In this document: in pieces, positions 49,191 to 58,585 of the stretch | Position numbering within the stretch: position 1 is the first letter of the stretch | How the letters are laid out: each line of letters starts with the position of its first letter | Assembly: GCF_041199995.1 (NCBI RefSeq) | Contig: NZ_CP165646.1 | Coordinates: forward strand, 558,001-622,000 | Source of the DNA: Leptotrichia sp. HSP-342 | GTDB lineage: Bacteria; Fusobacteriota; Fusobacteriia; Fusobacteriales; Leptotrichiaceae | Length of the DNA: 64,000 bases | Reading direction: 5' to 3' | Made by a program: the position numbers and the translations under genes | Notes under the pieces: model-generated | The model's database searches: none | What the model saw: only the letters and a program-made list of their open reading frames with translations | Told to the model about the DNA's origin: nothing

Positions 49191-50191
49191 TAGTCATCTC
49201 CTAATTTTATATTGTTATAAATCATTTTTAATTTGGATTTTTCAACATGTGTGTAAATTTCTGTTGTTGTTATGTTTGAATGTCCAAGTATCTCTTGCAC
49301 AATACGGACATCAGCACCGTTTCCAAGCAGAATTGTAGCAAGTGAATGTCTAAAAATGTGTGGATATACATTTTTTTCAATTCCAGCGTTTTTGGCAATA
49401 GTCTTTAAATCTTTCCAAAATTTTTCCCTTCGAGTATTTGGAAAAATCTTAAAACTTTCACTTGCATTCTTTAATTTTGGTCTATAAATAGCCAAATAAT
49501 TTTTTATTTCATTTTCTAGACTATCATAAATTGGTATTATTCTATATTTTGATCCTTTTCCAAGCACCTTTATAAATTCGTAGTCTTGATTTTCCACATC
49601 CTTTATTTCCAAATTTAAGGTTTCTGAAATTCTTGCCCCAGTTGCAATTAAAATTTTGATAATAAGTTTATTTTGTATACCCTCAGGCGTGTGTGGACAG
49701 TTATCTACAATTTGCTTCATTTCTTTTAGTGTAAGTATTTCAGGTAATCTATGTTCACGTTTTAAGGACTTTACCATTCCTGTTGGATCTTTTTTAATTG
49801 CTTTATTTAGATAGCAGAATCTGTAAAATGTCTTTATTGCCGATACTTTCCTTAATACTGAATTTCGTCTTAATTTTTCGCTTATATATTCAACATAATC
49901 GAAAATATCCTGTTCCTTTACTTTCGAAAAATCTTTTTTTACAAATAAAAAAAATTGTATTAAATCTCGATTATATCCAGTAATTGTATTTTGAGAACTT
50001 CCCTTTTCATACTCTAAAAAATCAAGAAATTCTCTAATCTGCATTTTATTTTCACGTGTTATTTTTTTATCATTGTTTTTTGAACTTTCACTGCTTTTAA
50101 CGTTACCGTCTCTTTCTTTTTCCAAATTTTCTTTATCTGAATTAAGTTTTTTCTTTTTTAGATTATTTATATCAGTACTTTTTTGTCCCAT
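49190..50191 (-). CDS. XerC/XerD-type tyrosine recombinase with N-terminal extension
   Basis: The 333-residue protein has the Xer layout: a SAM-like DNA-binding domain (about 50-140, FLDFLEYEKGSSQNTITGYNRDL) and a catalytic domain with Arg187 (ATGARISE), Lys213, His278 and Arg281 (HIFRHSLAT), His304 (LGHSNITTT) and Tyr313. Such proteins resolve chromosome dimers at dif sites. An extra Lys/Asn/Ser-rich stretch of about 49 residues precedes the usual start and overlaps recN by 25 nt. AAGGAG within the recN end supports this long start; a start at Met50 (50044) has only a weak ribosome site. No second Xer is in the window. Confidence 0.85.
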   Translation of the reverse strand: MGQKSTDINNLKKKKLNSDKENLEKERDGNVKSSESSKNNDKKITRENKMQIREFLDFLEYEKGSSQNTITGYNRDLIQFFLFVKKDFSKVKEQDIFDYVEYISEKLRRNSVLRKVSAIKTFYRFCYLNKAIKKDPTGMVKSLKREHRLPEILTLKEMKQIVDNCPHTPEGIQNKLIIKILIATGARISETLNLEIKDVENQDYEFIKVLGKGSKYRIIPIYDSLENEIKNYLAIYRPKLKNASESFKIFPNTRREKFWKDLKTIAKNAGIEKNVYPHIFRHSLATILLGNGADVRIVQEILGHSNITTTEIYTHVEKSKLKMIYNNIKLGDD

Positions 50192-51846
50192 AGCCCCATT
50201 ATCTCCTTAGCGTGATTAACAGATGCTTCAGTAATATTATCACCTGAAATGATTCTTGCAATTTCTCTTATTCTTTCTTCAGTATTCAGTTCACGAACTT
50301 TTGTCTCTGTAAGACCATTTTCAATTTCTTTTTTTATAAAGAACTGCTGCTGCGCTTTTCCAGCAATTTGCGGAGAATGAGTTACACAGATAATCTGGGT
50401 ATTTCTTGAAAGCTCTCTTAATTTTTCTGCCACTCTTCTTACAGTTTCTCCAGAGATTCCTGTATCAATCTCATCAAAAATCAGCACTGAAATATTGTCA
50501 ACAGCTGAAAATACCGTTTTAAGAGCAAGCATTATACGTGAAATTTCTCCACCTGAAGCAATTTTGGCAAGTGGCTTGAACGTTTCTCCTACATTTGTTG
50601 CGATTAAAAATTCTGCGTTGTTTATGCCATGCGTTGTTATTTCTTCAGTTTTTGTAATTTCTACCTTAAATTTTGCATTTTCCATATTTAAATCACTTAG
50701 CTGAATATCAATTGTATTTTGAAGACTTTCTGCAATTTCCATACGAATTTGGCTAAGTTTTTCACTATCTTGAAAATACTGGCTTACCAGTTCATTTTTC
50801 TCAATCTTTAAATTTTCCAGTTCTTCATTTTCAAAATTAACTAACGACAGATCTTTTTCAATTTTATCCTTGTATTCAAGGATTTCAGTAATTGTTGAGC
50901 CGTATTTTAATTTCAACTTGTTAATCGCATCAATTCTTTCAACAATTTTTTCCAGTTTTTCATCATCTCTCTCAACATCTCCAGAAAAATTATCTACAGA
51001 GTACGAAATTTCCTCTACTTCATAAAGCACAGACTCAATCTTATCGTATAATTCACTATACGATTCCGACAAATCCGAAAGCTGCTCTAAATTTCTCTTA
51101 GCTCTTCCAAGTGCTGATAAAATCGAAAATTCTCCTTCTTTTAAAAGTTCTGAAGTTTCTCCCAGCTTTTCATTAATTTTTCCAGCATTAAACAATATTT
51201 TATACTCTTCTTCCAGTTCTTCATCTTCATTTTCCTTTAAATTAAGGCTATTGATTTCGTTAAACTGAAATTCTAGAATATCTTTTTTTTCTGCAATTTT
51301 TTCTTTTTCTTCTTCAATATTCCTTATTCTTGAATTTAATTTTTTTATTTCATTTACGTTTTCACGAATCTTTTTAGAAAGTTCCTTTCCCTCATCATCA
51401 AGAAATCTGTCAAGTAAATGCAAATGATATTCTTCATTTAATAAGAACTGATGTTCATGCTGCCCAACTAAATCAATAATATTCACCATAAGTTCCTTTA
51501 ATCTTGACAAAGTAAGTCTTGCACCATTTACGGTAATCTTCGATTTGGCGTTCCTGTCAAAATATCGTGTTATGATAAGTTCGTCATCATCTATCTCAAA
51601 CCCAAGCTCATTTAACCTTCTTTTCTGATTTTCATTTAATTCAAAAATTCCTTCTGCAAAAAGGCTTTCTTCCCCATTTCTAATCATATCTGTATGACTT
51701 CTTTCACCAATTAATAGTGAAATTCCATCTAGAATAATTGATTTACCAGCCCCTGTTTCTCCAGTTAATGCAATAAATTTGTCATTAAATTCTAAATCTA
51801 ATTTTTTGATTATTGCTAAATTATTTAATCTTAATTCCCTTAACAT
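50167..51846 (-). CDS. recN: DNA repair protein RecN
   Basis: RecN is an SMC-like ATPase for double-strand break repair. Of 559 residues, the N-terminal ATPase half carries Walker A GETGAGKS (29-36) and the VGQHEHQFLL block. Long coiled coils (about 160-370) lead to the C-terminal half with the ABC signature LASGGEISRIMLALK, Walker B VLIFDEIDTGISG and the His switch CVTHSPQIAGKA. It lies between nadK and the recombinase gene; nadK-recN linkage is common. Confidence 0.96.
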   Translation of the reverse strand: MLRELRLNNLAIIKKLDLEFNDKFIALTGETGAGKSIILDGISLLIGERSHTDMIRNGEESLFAEGIFELNENQKRRLNELGFEIDDDELIITRYFDRNAKSKITVNGARLTLSRLKELMVNIIDLVGQHEHQFLLNEEYHLHLLDRFLDDEGKELSKKIRENVNEIKKLNSRIRNIEEEKEKIAEKKDILEFQFNEINSLNLKENEDEELEEEYKILFNAGKINEKLGETSELLKEGEFSILSALGRAKRNLEQLSDLSESYSELYDKIESVLYEVEEISYSVDNFSGDVERDDEKLEKIVERIDAINKLKLKYGSTITEILEYKDKIEKDLSLVNFENEELENLKIEKNELVSQYFQDSEKLSQIRMEIAESLQNTIDIQLSDLNMENAKFKVEITKTEEITTHGINNAEFLIATNVGETFKPLAKIASGGEISRIMLALKTVFSAVDNISVLIFDEIDTGISGETVRRVAEKLRELSRNTQIICVTHSPQIAGKAQQQFFIKKEIENGLTETKVRELNTEERIREIARIISGDNITEASVNHAKEIMGLWDKKVLI

Positions 51847-51871
51847 TTCTTCCCTTTCACTATTTTATTTT

Positions 51872-52714
51872 TTATAAGACAGAATCTCCCCATTTCAATT
51901 TTTGTCGGAGTATACTGTAATAATCACTGTTTATAGGTTTTATTATTCGAATTTTTTTCTTTGATAATCTTGCAGTTACTAAATCATTCTCCTGTATCTG
52001 AAACCATTGGTTTCCGTCGATATTTAAATGGACTGCATCATCTCTTGATGTTGCCTTAAAACTTAGAACTTCACAGCCGTTTACAATTATTGGACGCGCT
52101 GTTAAACTTTGTGGTGCAAGAGGTGTTATGGAGAGTGCATTTAGTCCAGGGTGGACAATTGAACCACCTGCTGAAAGCGAGTAAGCAGTCGATCCTGTAG
52201 GAGTTGCTACGATTATTCCGTCAGCTCTGTATTTATTTACAAAAATATCATTTGAGTAAACTTCAACCTGTATTAAATGTGCTTCGTGTCCGCCTTTTGT
52301 TATTACAAGTTCATTTAGTGCATAAAAAACATTATCTTCATATTTTACTTCTAAAAATGCTCTTTCTTCAGTTTTATAATTCCCATTTTCATAATCTTGT
52401 AACATCTTTACTGCATTTTGAGGTTTTACTTCAGCAAGATAACCAAGAGAGCCCATATTTATTGCAAGTACAGGAATATTCCTTAAAATAGCTTCTTTTG
52501 CGGCAACAAGCATTGTTCCATCTCCGCCAAGTGAAATTATTAAGTCAGCCTCTTCCACTCCAAAAACTTCTTGAATATCTTTTTCCTTTAGATAGTCATA
52601 AAAATTCTTTAATAAAGTCTCGTCTGCATATTCACTTTTTACAATTCTAACTTTTTTTAACCGTCTTTTGTTATTTAGATTATCATTATTTTCTAATTTT
52701 TCAGAATTTTCCAT
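51872..52714 (-). CDS. nadK: NAD kinase
   Basis: NadK makes NADP from NAD. The product of 280 residues has the signature GGDG (63-66, in ISLGGDGTMLVAAKEA), the NMGSLGYLAEVKP block and the conserved VATPTGSTAYSLSAGG. An N-terminal stretch of about 20 charged residues precedes the fold. The ATG at 52714 after AGAGGT is preferred over an upstream in-frame start. It is the first gene of the nadK-recN-xer-membrane protein run. Confidence 0.95.
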   Translation of the reverse strand: MENSEKLENNDNLNNKRRLKKVRIVKSEYADETLLKNFYDYLKEKDIQEVFGVEEADLIISLGGDGTMLVAAKEAILRNIPVLAINMGSLGYLAEVKPQNAVKMLQDYENGNYKTEERAFLEVKYEDNVFYALNELVITKGGHEAHLIQVEVYSNDIFVNKYRADGIIVATPTGSTAYSLSAGGSIVHPGLNALSITPLAPQSLTARPIIVNGCEVLSFKATSRDDAVHLNIDGNQWFQIQENDLVTARLSKKKIRIIKPINSDYYSILRQKLKWGDSVL

Positions 52715-52865
52715 AATAAATACCTCTTCAAACATCAAAATTAAATTTTAAAATATTTTTTACCTTTGTGAGATATTGTATCATTTTTGAAGATTTTTTT
52801 CCATAAATTTTCTAAATATTTTTAAGGATTGGATACGATTAAATTTTAAAGAAATTATAAACTAT

Positions 52866-52897
52866 AAAAAAAGACTGTCAAAAATACAACAGTCTAG
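52866..52897 (-). terminator. Terminator of the exported-protein gene at 52907
   Basis: On the minus strand AGACTGT (52895-52889) pairs with ACAGTCT (52878-52872) and is followed by TTTTTTT. Confidence 0.8.
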
Positions 52898-52906
52898 TTA
52901 ATTTAT

Positions 52907-53362
52907 TTATTCAGAATAGTAATACTGGCTGCTTCTGTAGTTTCTATGTGAAGGGGGATAATAATAAAGTCTTTTTATGATAAAAGCATTTTTTCCTCTT
53001 TTCATGTCATTTAGTATTCTTTGTGAAAAATTACTTCCTAGGACATGAATTGTTTTTTTCTCTGCATTTGCAGGAATTTTTGGATTATCCCATTCAATTT
53101 TATGGCCTGGATGTGTATCAATACAAGTTGCATAAAGATTTACATGGTCAAGAGAAGAGTTCTTATAAAAAGCCCTGTAAGTTGATATGAAACATTGTTG
53201 ATTAGATATATATTCCATTGTTCTATTTCTTATATCCCATTCTACAGTTTCAGGTAATTCCTCGAAAGGAGCTTTTTTTGTAAATACAATACTATCAGCA
53301 AATATATTGAATGAAAGCAAAAAGATACAGAGAGTAAATAAAGATTTTAAGTTATTTTTCAT
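52907..53362 (-). CDS. Exported protein of unknown function
   Basis: The product of 151 residues has a clear signal peptide (residues 1-22, ending NIFA-DS). The mature part of about 130 residues contains two Cys (NQQCFIS and YATCIDT) that could form a disulphide, and a Tyr-rich tail (RLYYYPPSHRNYR). No family is recognised. AAGGAG lies upstream of the ATG. It is monocistronic and divergent from the efe operon. Confidence 0.6.
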   Translation of the reverse strand: MKNNLKSLFTLCIFLLSFNIFADSIVFTKKAPFEELPETVEWDIRNRTMEYISNQQCFISTYRAFYKNSSLDHVNLYATCIDTHPGHKIEWDNPKIPANAEKKTIHVLGSNFSQRILNDMKRGKNAFIIKRLYYYPPSHRNYRSSQYYYSE

Positions 53363-53559
53363 GCCATTATTCTCCTTTATATTAATCGTTTAATGTATTC
53401 TAACATTTAGTATCCGTTTTTTCAATATATATTTTCTTTTAATATATATACAATTTAAGTAAAAATATCTTAGTTTTGCTAGTTAAGCATATAAAAAAGT
53501 AAAAATAAATTTTAGAAAAATATTTTTTATAAAAAAATTTGAAAATCAAACATTTTTAC
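53363..53559. other. Divergent intergenic region before the efe promoter
   Basis: AT-rich spacer holding the upstream signals of the exported-protein gene on the minus strand. No gene, RNA or clear repeat was seen in it apart from A/T runs. Confidence 0.4.
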
Positions 53560-53588
53560 TTTACAAATAAATAAATTCAAAGTATAAT
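53560..53588 (+). promoter_or_regulatory. Promoter of the efe-tat operon
   Basis: TTTACA (53560-53565) and TATAAT (53583-53588) have a 17-nt spacer. This predicts a leader of about 115 nt before efeO. Confidence 0.75.
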
Positions 53589-53603
53589 TATAACAAATCT
53601 ACT

Positions 53604-53667
53604 TAATATCGAACTTATAAAGTTATAATTATTTTAAATTTTGTTAATTTTAACTAATTCGATATTA
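53604..53667 (+). promoter_or_regulatory. Inverted repeat in the efeO leader (possible operator or RNA hairpin)
   Basis: TAATATCGAA (53604-53613) and TTCGATATTA (53658-53667) are perfect 10-bp inverted arms 44 nt apart, just downstream of the predicted transcription start. They could be two half-sites for a repressor or the base of an RNA stem. Fur-box-like GATAAT repeats are not seen. Confidence 0.45.
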
Positions 53668-53709
53668 GATACAAATATATAATAAAATTAAAATTTAGGA
53701 GGATTTTTT

Positions 53710-54591
53710 ATGAAAAAAATGGGAATGTTACTGCTTATAGGAGCATTAATGGTGGTTAGTTGCGGAAAAGACAATGCTAGCAAAGAAGAAGGAAAGGCTG
53801 GAACAACGGCTGAACAGACTGCTAATCAAGGAAAAGTTGATTTGAGCAAGGAAACTGCTGAATATAAAAAATATGTTGAAGGTCAGATTGATTTGCTTTT
53901 AAAAGAAACAGAAGATTTTGCAAAATTATTAAAGGAAGGAAAATTGGATGAAGCTAAGAAATTTTATCCGTTAATCCGTATGTCTTACGAAAGATCTGAA
54001 CCTATTGCTGAAAGCTTTGGAGAATCTGATGTTAAGATAGATTATCGTCTTGTTGACTTTAAGGAAGAATTTAAAAATGAAGAAGGATGGAAAGGTTTTC
54101 ATAGAATTGAAAAAATATTGTGGGAACAAAATACCACAAAAGGAACTGAAAAATATGCAGATGATCTTGTAAACGACATTAAGGAGTTAAGGGCAAAAAT
54201 TGCTACAATTGAAGTAACGCCTGATTTAATGGTTACAGGAGCGATTGACTTATTAAATGAAGTTTCGACTCAAAAAATTACTGGAGAAGAAGAAGTGTTC
54301 TCACATACTGATTTATACGACTTTAGAGCAAATATTGAAGGGGCTCAGAAAATTTTTGAACTATTCAGACCTAAATTAGAACAAAAAGATGCTAAGCTCG
54401 TAACAACTTTAGATACAGAATTTAAAGCAGTAAACCAACTTCTTGACAAATATATGATAGATGACAACAACTATAAACTGTATACTGACCTGACAAAAGA
54501 AGATACGAAAGCACTAGCTGAAGCAGTTACTAAACTGGGAGAACCTTTGTCACAAATGGGAATTGTAATGGATGCAACTTCTAAAAAATAA
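53710..54591 (+). CDS. efeO: EfeO-type iron-binding lipoprotein (imelysin/M75-like)
   Basis: EfeO delivers iron to the EfeU permease. The 293-residue protein has a lipoprotein signal with lipobox VVSC (Cys18), then a disordered linker to about residue 42. An all-helical imelysin-like domain follows with the HxxE metal motif HRIE at 131-134. The N-terminal cupredoxin domain of E. coli EfeO is absent, as in the shorter EfeM-type class. AGGAGG precedes the ATG. It is the first gene of the efeO-efeB-efeU-tatC-tatA run. Confidence 0.9.
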   Translation: MKKMGMLLLIGALMVVSCGKDNASKEEGKAGTTAEQTANQGKVDLSKETAEYKKYVEGQIDLLLKETEDFAKLLKEGKLDEAKKFYPLIRMSYERSEPIAESFGESDVKIDYRLVDFKEEFKNEEGWKGFHRIEKILWEQNTTKGTEKYADDLVNDIKELRAKIATIEVTPDLMVTGAIDLLNEVSTQKITGEEEVFSHTDLYDFRANIEGAQKIFELFRPKLEQKDAKLVTTLDTEFKAVNQLLDKYMIDDNNYKLYTDLTKEDTKALAEAVTKLGEPLSQMGIVMDATSKK

Positions 54592-54631
54592 TAGATTTAT
54601 TCGGTAACAAATATTTTTAAGCATTATCAAG

Positions 54632-54653
54632 CAGGGGGTTAATTCACCCCTTG
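54632..54653 (+). other. Stem-loop between efeO and efeB
   Basis: CAGGGGGT pairs with the CACCCCTTG side (8 bp, one G-T) around a 5-nt loop. No T run follows, so it is more likely an RNA stability or processing element than a terminator; it may let efeO be expressed above the downstream genes. Confidence 0.5.
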
Positions 54654-54719
54654 TTAAAATTAACATTTAAATTATCGAACATATCTAAATAACTTACAGT
54701 ATAAAAAGAGGTAAAAATA

Positions 54720-55958
54720 ATGAGTGATGAAAATAATAAAAAATGGTTTGATAAAAAAATATCACGACGTGATTTTCTTAAAAAAGCTGGAATGGTTGGA
54801 GCTGGTGCCGCAATTGGAGCAAGTGGAGCTGGCGCAATTTTTGCAAATATGTTTAACGATAAGGCAAATCAAGTTGTTGGAGATGAAAAAATCTCATTTT
54901 ATGGGCAGCATCAGTCAGGAATCGCTACTCCTGTTCAGAAAAATGTCTATTTTGCAGTACTAGATCTGCACTCTTTGAGCAAGGAAGAAATAAAGCAGAT
55001 GTTCAAGGACTGGACTGATTATTCTCAAAAACTTATGAAAGGTGAACTAGTCGCTCCTGAACTGAAAAATCACCTTGTCCCTCCTATAGATACAGGAGAA
55101 ACTGTTGGATTAAACCCTTATCGCTTGACATTAACTTTTGGAATAAGCCCCTCATTTCTCGATAAATTAAAACTGGATAACAAAAAATTAGATGAATTTA
55201 AAGATTTGCCACATTTTCCAAGAGATCAGATAAAAGATAAATATAAAGGTGGAGATATTTGCATTCAGGCTTGTGCAGATGATGCTCAAGTGGCATTTCA
55301 CGCTGTAAGAAATCTTGTTCGTAAAGGACGTGCCTTAATTACTTTAAAATGGACTCAAGCTGGATTTCTTCCCATTGGAAATGGAAAAGAAACACCTAGA
55401 AATCTTTTTGGATTTAAAGATGGAACAGAAAATCCTAAAAATAATAACGACTTTAAGAATGTTGTATGGTATGATAAAAACAACTGGCTCAAAGATGGAA
55501 CTTATATGATAGTAAGACGTATTCAGATGCATCTTGAAACTTGGGATAGAACTAATTTACAAGAACAGGAGAACACATTTGGAAGATATAAGGAAAGTGG
55601 CGCTCCATTTGGGGAAACAGATGAATTTGCAACAATTGACATAAATAAAAAAGGTCCAGACGGAAAACCAATTCTTCCCATTGATTCACATGTTTATCTT
55701 GCAAAAAAAGCTGAGGTAAAAATAGCACGCCGTGCCTTTTCGTATTCTAATGGAATAGACGAAGTGAGCGGACAGTTTGATGCAGGACTGCTATTTATAT
55801 GTTTCCAAAAACATCCTGATCAATTCATAAAAATTCAGAACAGTTTAGGAAACGATGATAAACTGAACGAGTACATTACTCACGTTGGAACGGGTATTTT
55901 TGCCTGCTTTGGCGGAATAAAGGAAGGAGAGTATATTGGGCAGAAATTATTTGAATAA
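54720..55958 (+). CDS. efeB: EfeB, Tat-exported dye-decolourising haem peroxidase
   Basis: EfeB is a DyP-type haem peroxidase that oxidises ferrous iron or removes iron from haem outside the membrane. The 412-residue protein begins with a twin-arginine signal SRRDFLK (15-21) followed by an Ala/Gly-rich helix. The DyP motif GFKDGTENP has its catalytic Asp at 234, and the proximal haem ligand is probably His324 in IDSHVY. The C-terminal block QFDAGLLFICFQ is also typical. It follows efeO and overlaps efeU; the Tat translocase needed for its export is encoded two genes later. Confidence 0.94.
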   Translation: MSDENNKKWFDKKISRRDFLKKAGMVGAGAAIGASGAGAIFANMFNDKANQVVGDEKISFYGQHQSGIATPVQKNVYFAVLDLHSLSKEEIKQMFKDWTDYSQKLMKGELVAPELKNHLVPPIDTGETVGLNPYRLTLTFGISPSFLDKLKLDNKKLDEFKDLPHFPRDQIKDKYKGGDICIQACADDAQVAFHAVRNLVRKGRALITLKWTQAGFLPIGNGKETPRNLFGFKDGTENPKNNNDFKNVVWYDKNNWLKDGTYMIVRRIQMHLETWDRTNLQEQENTFGRYKESGAPFGETDEFATIDINKKGPDGKPILPIDSHVYLAKKAEVKIARRAFSYSNGIDEVSGQFDAGLLFICFQKHPDQFIKIQNSLGNDDKLNEYITHVGTGIFACFGGIKEGEYIGQKLFE

Positions 55959-57627
55959 AATAAGTATAATGTTATTTTTGTGCTTTATGCTATCTTTTAC
56001 AAATATTATTGCAAAGGAAAGTTACAGTAACCTCTATATAAAAATAACAGATACAACAACTGCTATAAAAAATAGCAATCAGAATGAAGCAAAAAAACTT
56101 TATTCTGAAATCAGGGAAGAATTTAAAAAAGTAAAAAATTCTGATTCAACACAAGGAAAAAAAGTACAGGAGCTTTTAAATAAGGAAAAATCAGCATTAT
56201 CAGAAAATGACCTAAAAGAAGTTACAACAGCATTGCTTGCCTTTGAAAAGGAGCAAAATCCTGTTAATGATAACGAGGAAAAGAAAAAATTTCAGTCAAG
56301 AATGTATCCTGCTTTGGATATATTGGAAAAGGCGATTCAGTCTAAAAATGTGGAGCTTATGAAAAAAGAATATCTGAAATTTAATGGCGTATGGACTAGA
56401 AATGAAAGTTTTATAAGAAGCAGAAGTATTCCTTACTATGGAAAAGTCGAAACTGCCATGTCCTTTCTTAGAAGCTCTATGGAAGTGGAGCCTTTTGACT
56501 ATGACAGCACAATGAATTCTTTCAATGAATTGAAGTCTGCTATAAAGGATTATCTGGATGGAAAAAAAATAGAAAACAATGTTTCAAGCACAATCACATT
56601 GAAAGAAGCTGTGGATATGCTAAAAGACGCCTTGGATGCTTTTAAAACAGGAAATAAAGCTAAAGGACAATCAAAAGTTAAGCAGTTTATTCAAGTATGG
56701 CCAACCGTTGAAGGCGATGTAAGTACAAGAAATTCAGCATTATACACAAAAGTGGAAACTCAAACTCCAATAATTATGGTAAAAGGTGCTGAAAAAGAAT
56801 ATCAGGAACAACTACAAGGATTAATAACAGAATTATCACAAATTGATACAAAAGCACAATATACATTTGTTGACGCAATGTTTATACTTCTTCGTGAAGG
56901 TGTGGAAGCACTTCTTATCGTTCTGGCATTGGTAAGCAGTCTAAAAGCTGCAAATCAGAAAAAAGGATTACGTTGGGTATATGCAGGAGCTGCTTTCGGA
57001 ATTTTAGCAAGTGTCATTATAGCATTTATGCTTCAAGCACTATTCCCTGCGGTATCTTCAGGAACAAACCGTGAAATTCTGGAAGGAATTGTAGGAATTT
57101 TTGCGGTTATAATGATGATTGGTATTGGGTTCTGGCTACATAGCAAGTCATCTCTAAAATCTTGGAAAAACTACATTGACAGAAAAATGGATGTTGTTTT
57201 GAGCACAGGAAGTTTTATTTCAATGTTTGTATTAAGTTTTCTTGCGGTATTTAGGGAAGGTGCTGAAACAATTCTATTTTATGCGGGAATTTTACCGTTA
57301 ATTTCTTTGCAGAGCTTGATTATTGGTATTGTGAGTGCTATACTAATATTAGTTGTAATCGCATTTGTACTAATATACGCTTCTTCAAAAATAAAAATAC
57401 ATCAAATATTCCTTGTATTGACATGGACGATATATTTCCTTGCGTTTAAGATGCTTGGAACAAGTATTCATATGCTGCAAGTTGTAGGAATTTTACCGCT
57501 ACACGTGGTAAACTTTATTCCAATAGTAGAAATTTTGGGAATTTATGCAAATATGGAAGTATTTATTTGCCAGTTAATTTTAATAACTATAATTGCATTT
57601 GCAACTTTTAAAAGAAAAGATAAGTAA
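55936..57627 (+). CDS. efeU: EfeU/FTR1 iron permease with long exported N-terminal domain
   Basis: The 563-residue protein starts with a signal peptide, then about 290 residues of helical exported domain, then seven membrane helices of the FTR1 family. The two iron-binding REGxE motifs are REGVE (320-324) and REGAE (440-444). The extended N-terminal region resembles the helical domains fused to FTR1 in other anaerobes. The start is TTG at 55936, 6 nt after AAGGAG, inside the last 23 nt of efeB, which implies coupling; an ATG at 55969 is possible but would shorten the signal peptide. Confidence 0.93.
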   Translation: MGRNYLNKISIMLFLCFMLSFTNIIAKESYSNLYIKITDTTTAIKNSNQNEAKKLYSEIREEFKKVKNSDSTQGKKVQELLNKEKSALSENDLKEVTTALLAFEKEQNPVNDNEEKKKFQSRMYPALDILEKAIQSKNVELMKKEYLKFNGVWTRNESFIRSRSIPYYGKVETAMSFLRSSMEVEPFDYDSTMNSFNELKSAIKDYLDGKKIENNVSSTITLKEAVDMLKDALDAFKTGNKAKGQSKVKQFIQVWPTVEGDVSTRNSALYTKVETQTPIIMVKGAEKEYQEQLQGLITELSQIDTKAQYTFVDAMFILLREGVEALLIVLALVSSLKAANQKKGLRWVYAGAAFGILASVIIAFMLQALFPAVSSGTNREILEGIVGIFAVIMMIGIGFWLHSKSSLKSWKNYIDRKMDVVLSTGSFISMFVLSFLAVFREGAETILFYAGILPLISLQSLIIGIVSAILILVVIAFVLIYASSKIKIHQIFLVLTWTIYFLAFKMLGTSIHMLQVVGILPLHVVNFIPIVEILGIYANMEVFICQLILITIIAFATFKRKDK

Positions 57628-57664
57628 GTTTTAAATATTTTTAACAATCGGAAAGGAATAAAAA

Positions 57665-58378
57665 ATGTCTAAAATTGATGAACAGACACTTATAGAACAT
57701 CTAAGTGAATTTAGAAAAAGACTCATTGTAACAATCGTATTCTTTATAATAGCCTTTCTGATAAGCCTAGTATTCTGCTCTAGTATTTACAAATTATTAA
57801 CAGCTTCTTTTAATCAGAAATTAGTTGTTCTAGGCCCTAACGATATTTTGAGCATTTATTTGATGCTGGCTGGAATATGTGCTTTCAGTCTAACTCTTCC
57901 ATTTGCAAGTTATCAAATATGGGCATTTGTCCGTCCTGCATTGGAAGAAAGAGAAGCCAAAGTAGTTTTATCCTATGTTCCTGCAACCTTTATACTGTTT
58001 ATTGCCGGTCTATGTTTTGGTTTCTTTTTCATAACGCCTGCATTATTAAATGTTCTTCTTTCATTTGGAGATGATTTGTTTAATATACAGCTTACAGCAA
58101 ACAGTTATCTGACATTCATAATTCATACTTCCCTTCCACTTGGAATAATATTTGAACTGCCAGTTATTGTAGCCTTTTTAACATCGCTACACATTTTAAC
58201 ACCGCAATATCTAATAAAAAACAGAAGATATGGATACTTTATTTTACTAGTACTCGCAGTAGTATTAACACCTGCCGATTTTATAAGTGATTTAACAATG
58301 GCAGCTCCCTTAATCCTGCTGTATGAAGTGAGTATTCTTGTCTGCAAATATATTTATAAAAAAAGGAGGAATTACTAA
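57665..58378 (+). CDS. tatC: Twin-arginine translocase subunit TatC
   Basis: TatC binds twin-arginine signal peptides. The 237-residue protein has six membrane helices and the family features: N-terminal LIEHLSEFRKRL, the SYQIWAFVRPAL periplasmic-loop block with LEEREAK, and LTPADFISDLTMAAPLILLYE. AAGGAA precedes the start, 37 nt after efeU. The only Tat signal noticed in the window is that of EfeB. Confidence 0.96.
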   Translation: MSKIDEQTLIEHLSEFRKRLIVTIVFFIIAFLISLVFCSSIYKLLTASFNQKLVVLGPNDILSIYLMLAGICAFSLTLPFASYQIWAFVRPALEEREAKVVLSYVPATFILFIAGLCFGFFFITPALLNVLLSFGDDLFNIQLTANSYLTFIIHTSLPLGIIFELPVIVAFLTSLHILTPQYLIKNRRYGYFILLVLAVVLTPADFISDLTMAAPLILLYEVSILVCKYIYKKRRNY

Positions 58379-58380
58379 AA

Positions 58381-58581
58381 ATGGGAATTTTTAGAGATAT
58401 CGGAGCACCAGGACTCATAGTCCTTATACTTGGGGCATTACTTATTTTCGGACCAAAAAGACTGCCTGAACTGGGAGAATCCATCGGAAAAATGATTCGA
58501 GAATTTAAAAAGTCAGTTTCTGGAATTGATTTGGAAAAAGATGAAAATAAAAATATAGAGGAAAAAAAAGAAGAGAAATAA
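58381..58581 (+). CDS. tatA: Twin-arginine translocase subunit TatA
   Basis: The product of 66 residues has one N-terminal membrane helix (about 9-22), the hinge FGPKRLPELGESIGK and an amphipathic helix (KMIREFKKSV), then a charged tail. It is the pore-forming TatA/E class; no separate TatB is present, as in minimal TatAC systems. It starts 2 nt after the tatC stop, with AGGAGG inside the tatC end. Confidence 0.95.
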   Translation: MGIFRDIGAPGLIVLILGALLIFGPKRLPELGESIGKMIREFKKSVSGIDLEKDENKNIEEKKEEK

Positions 58582-58585
58582 AAAA

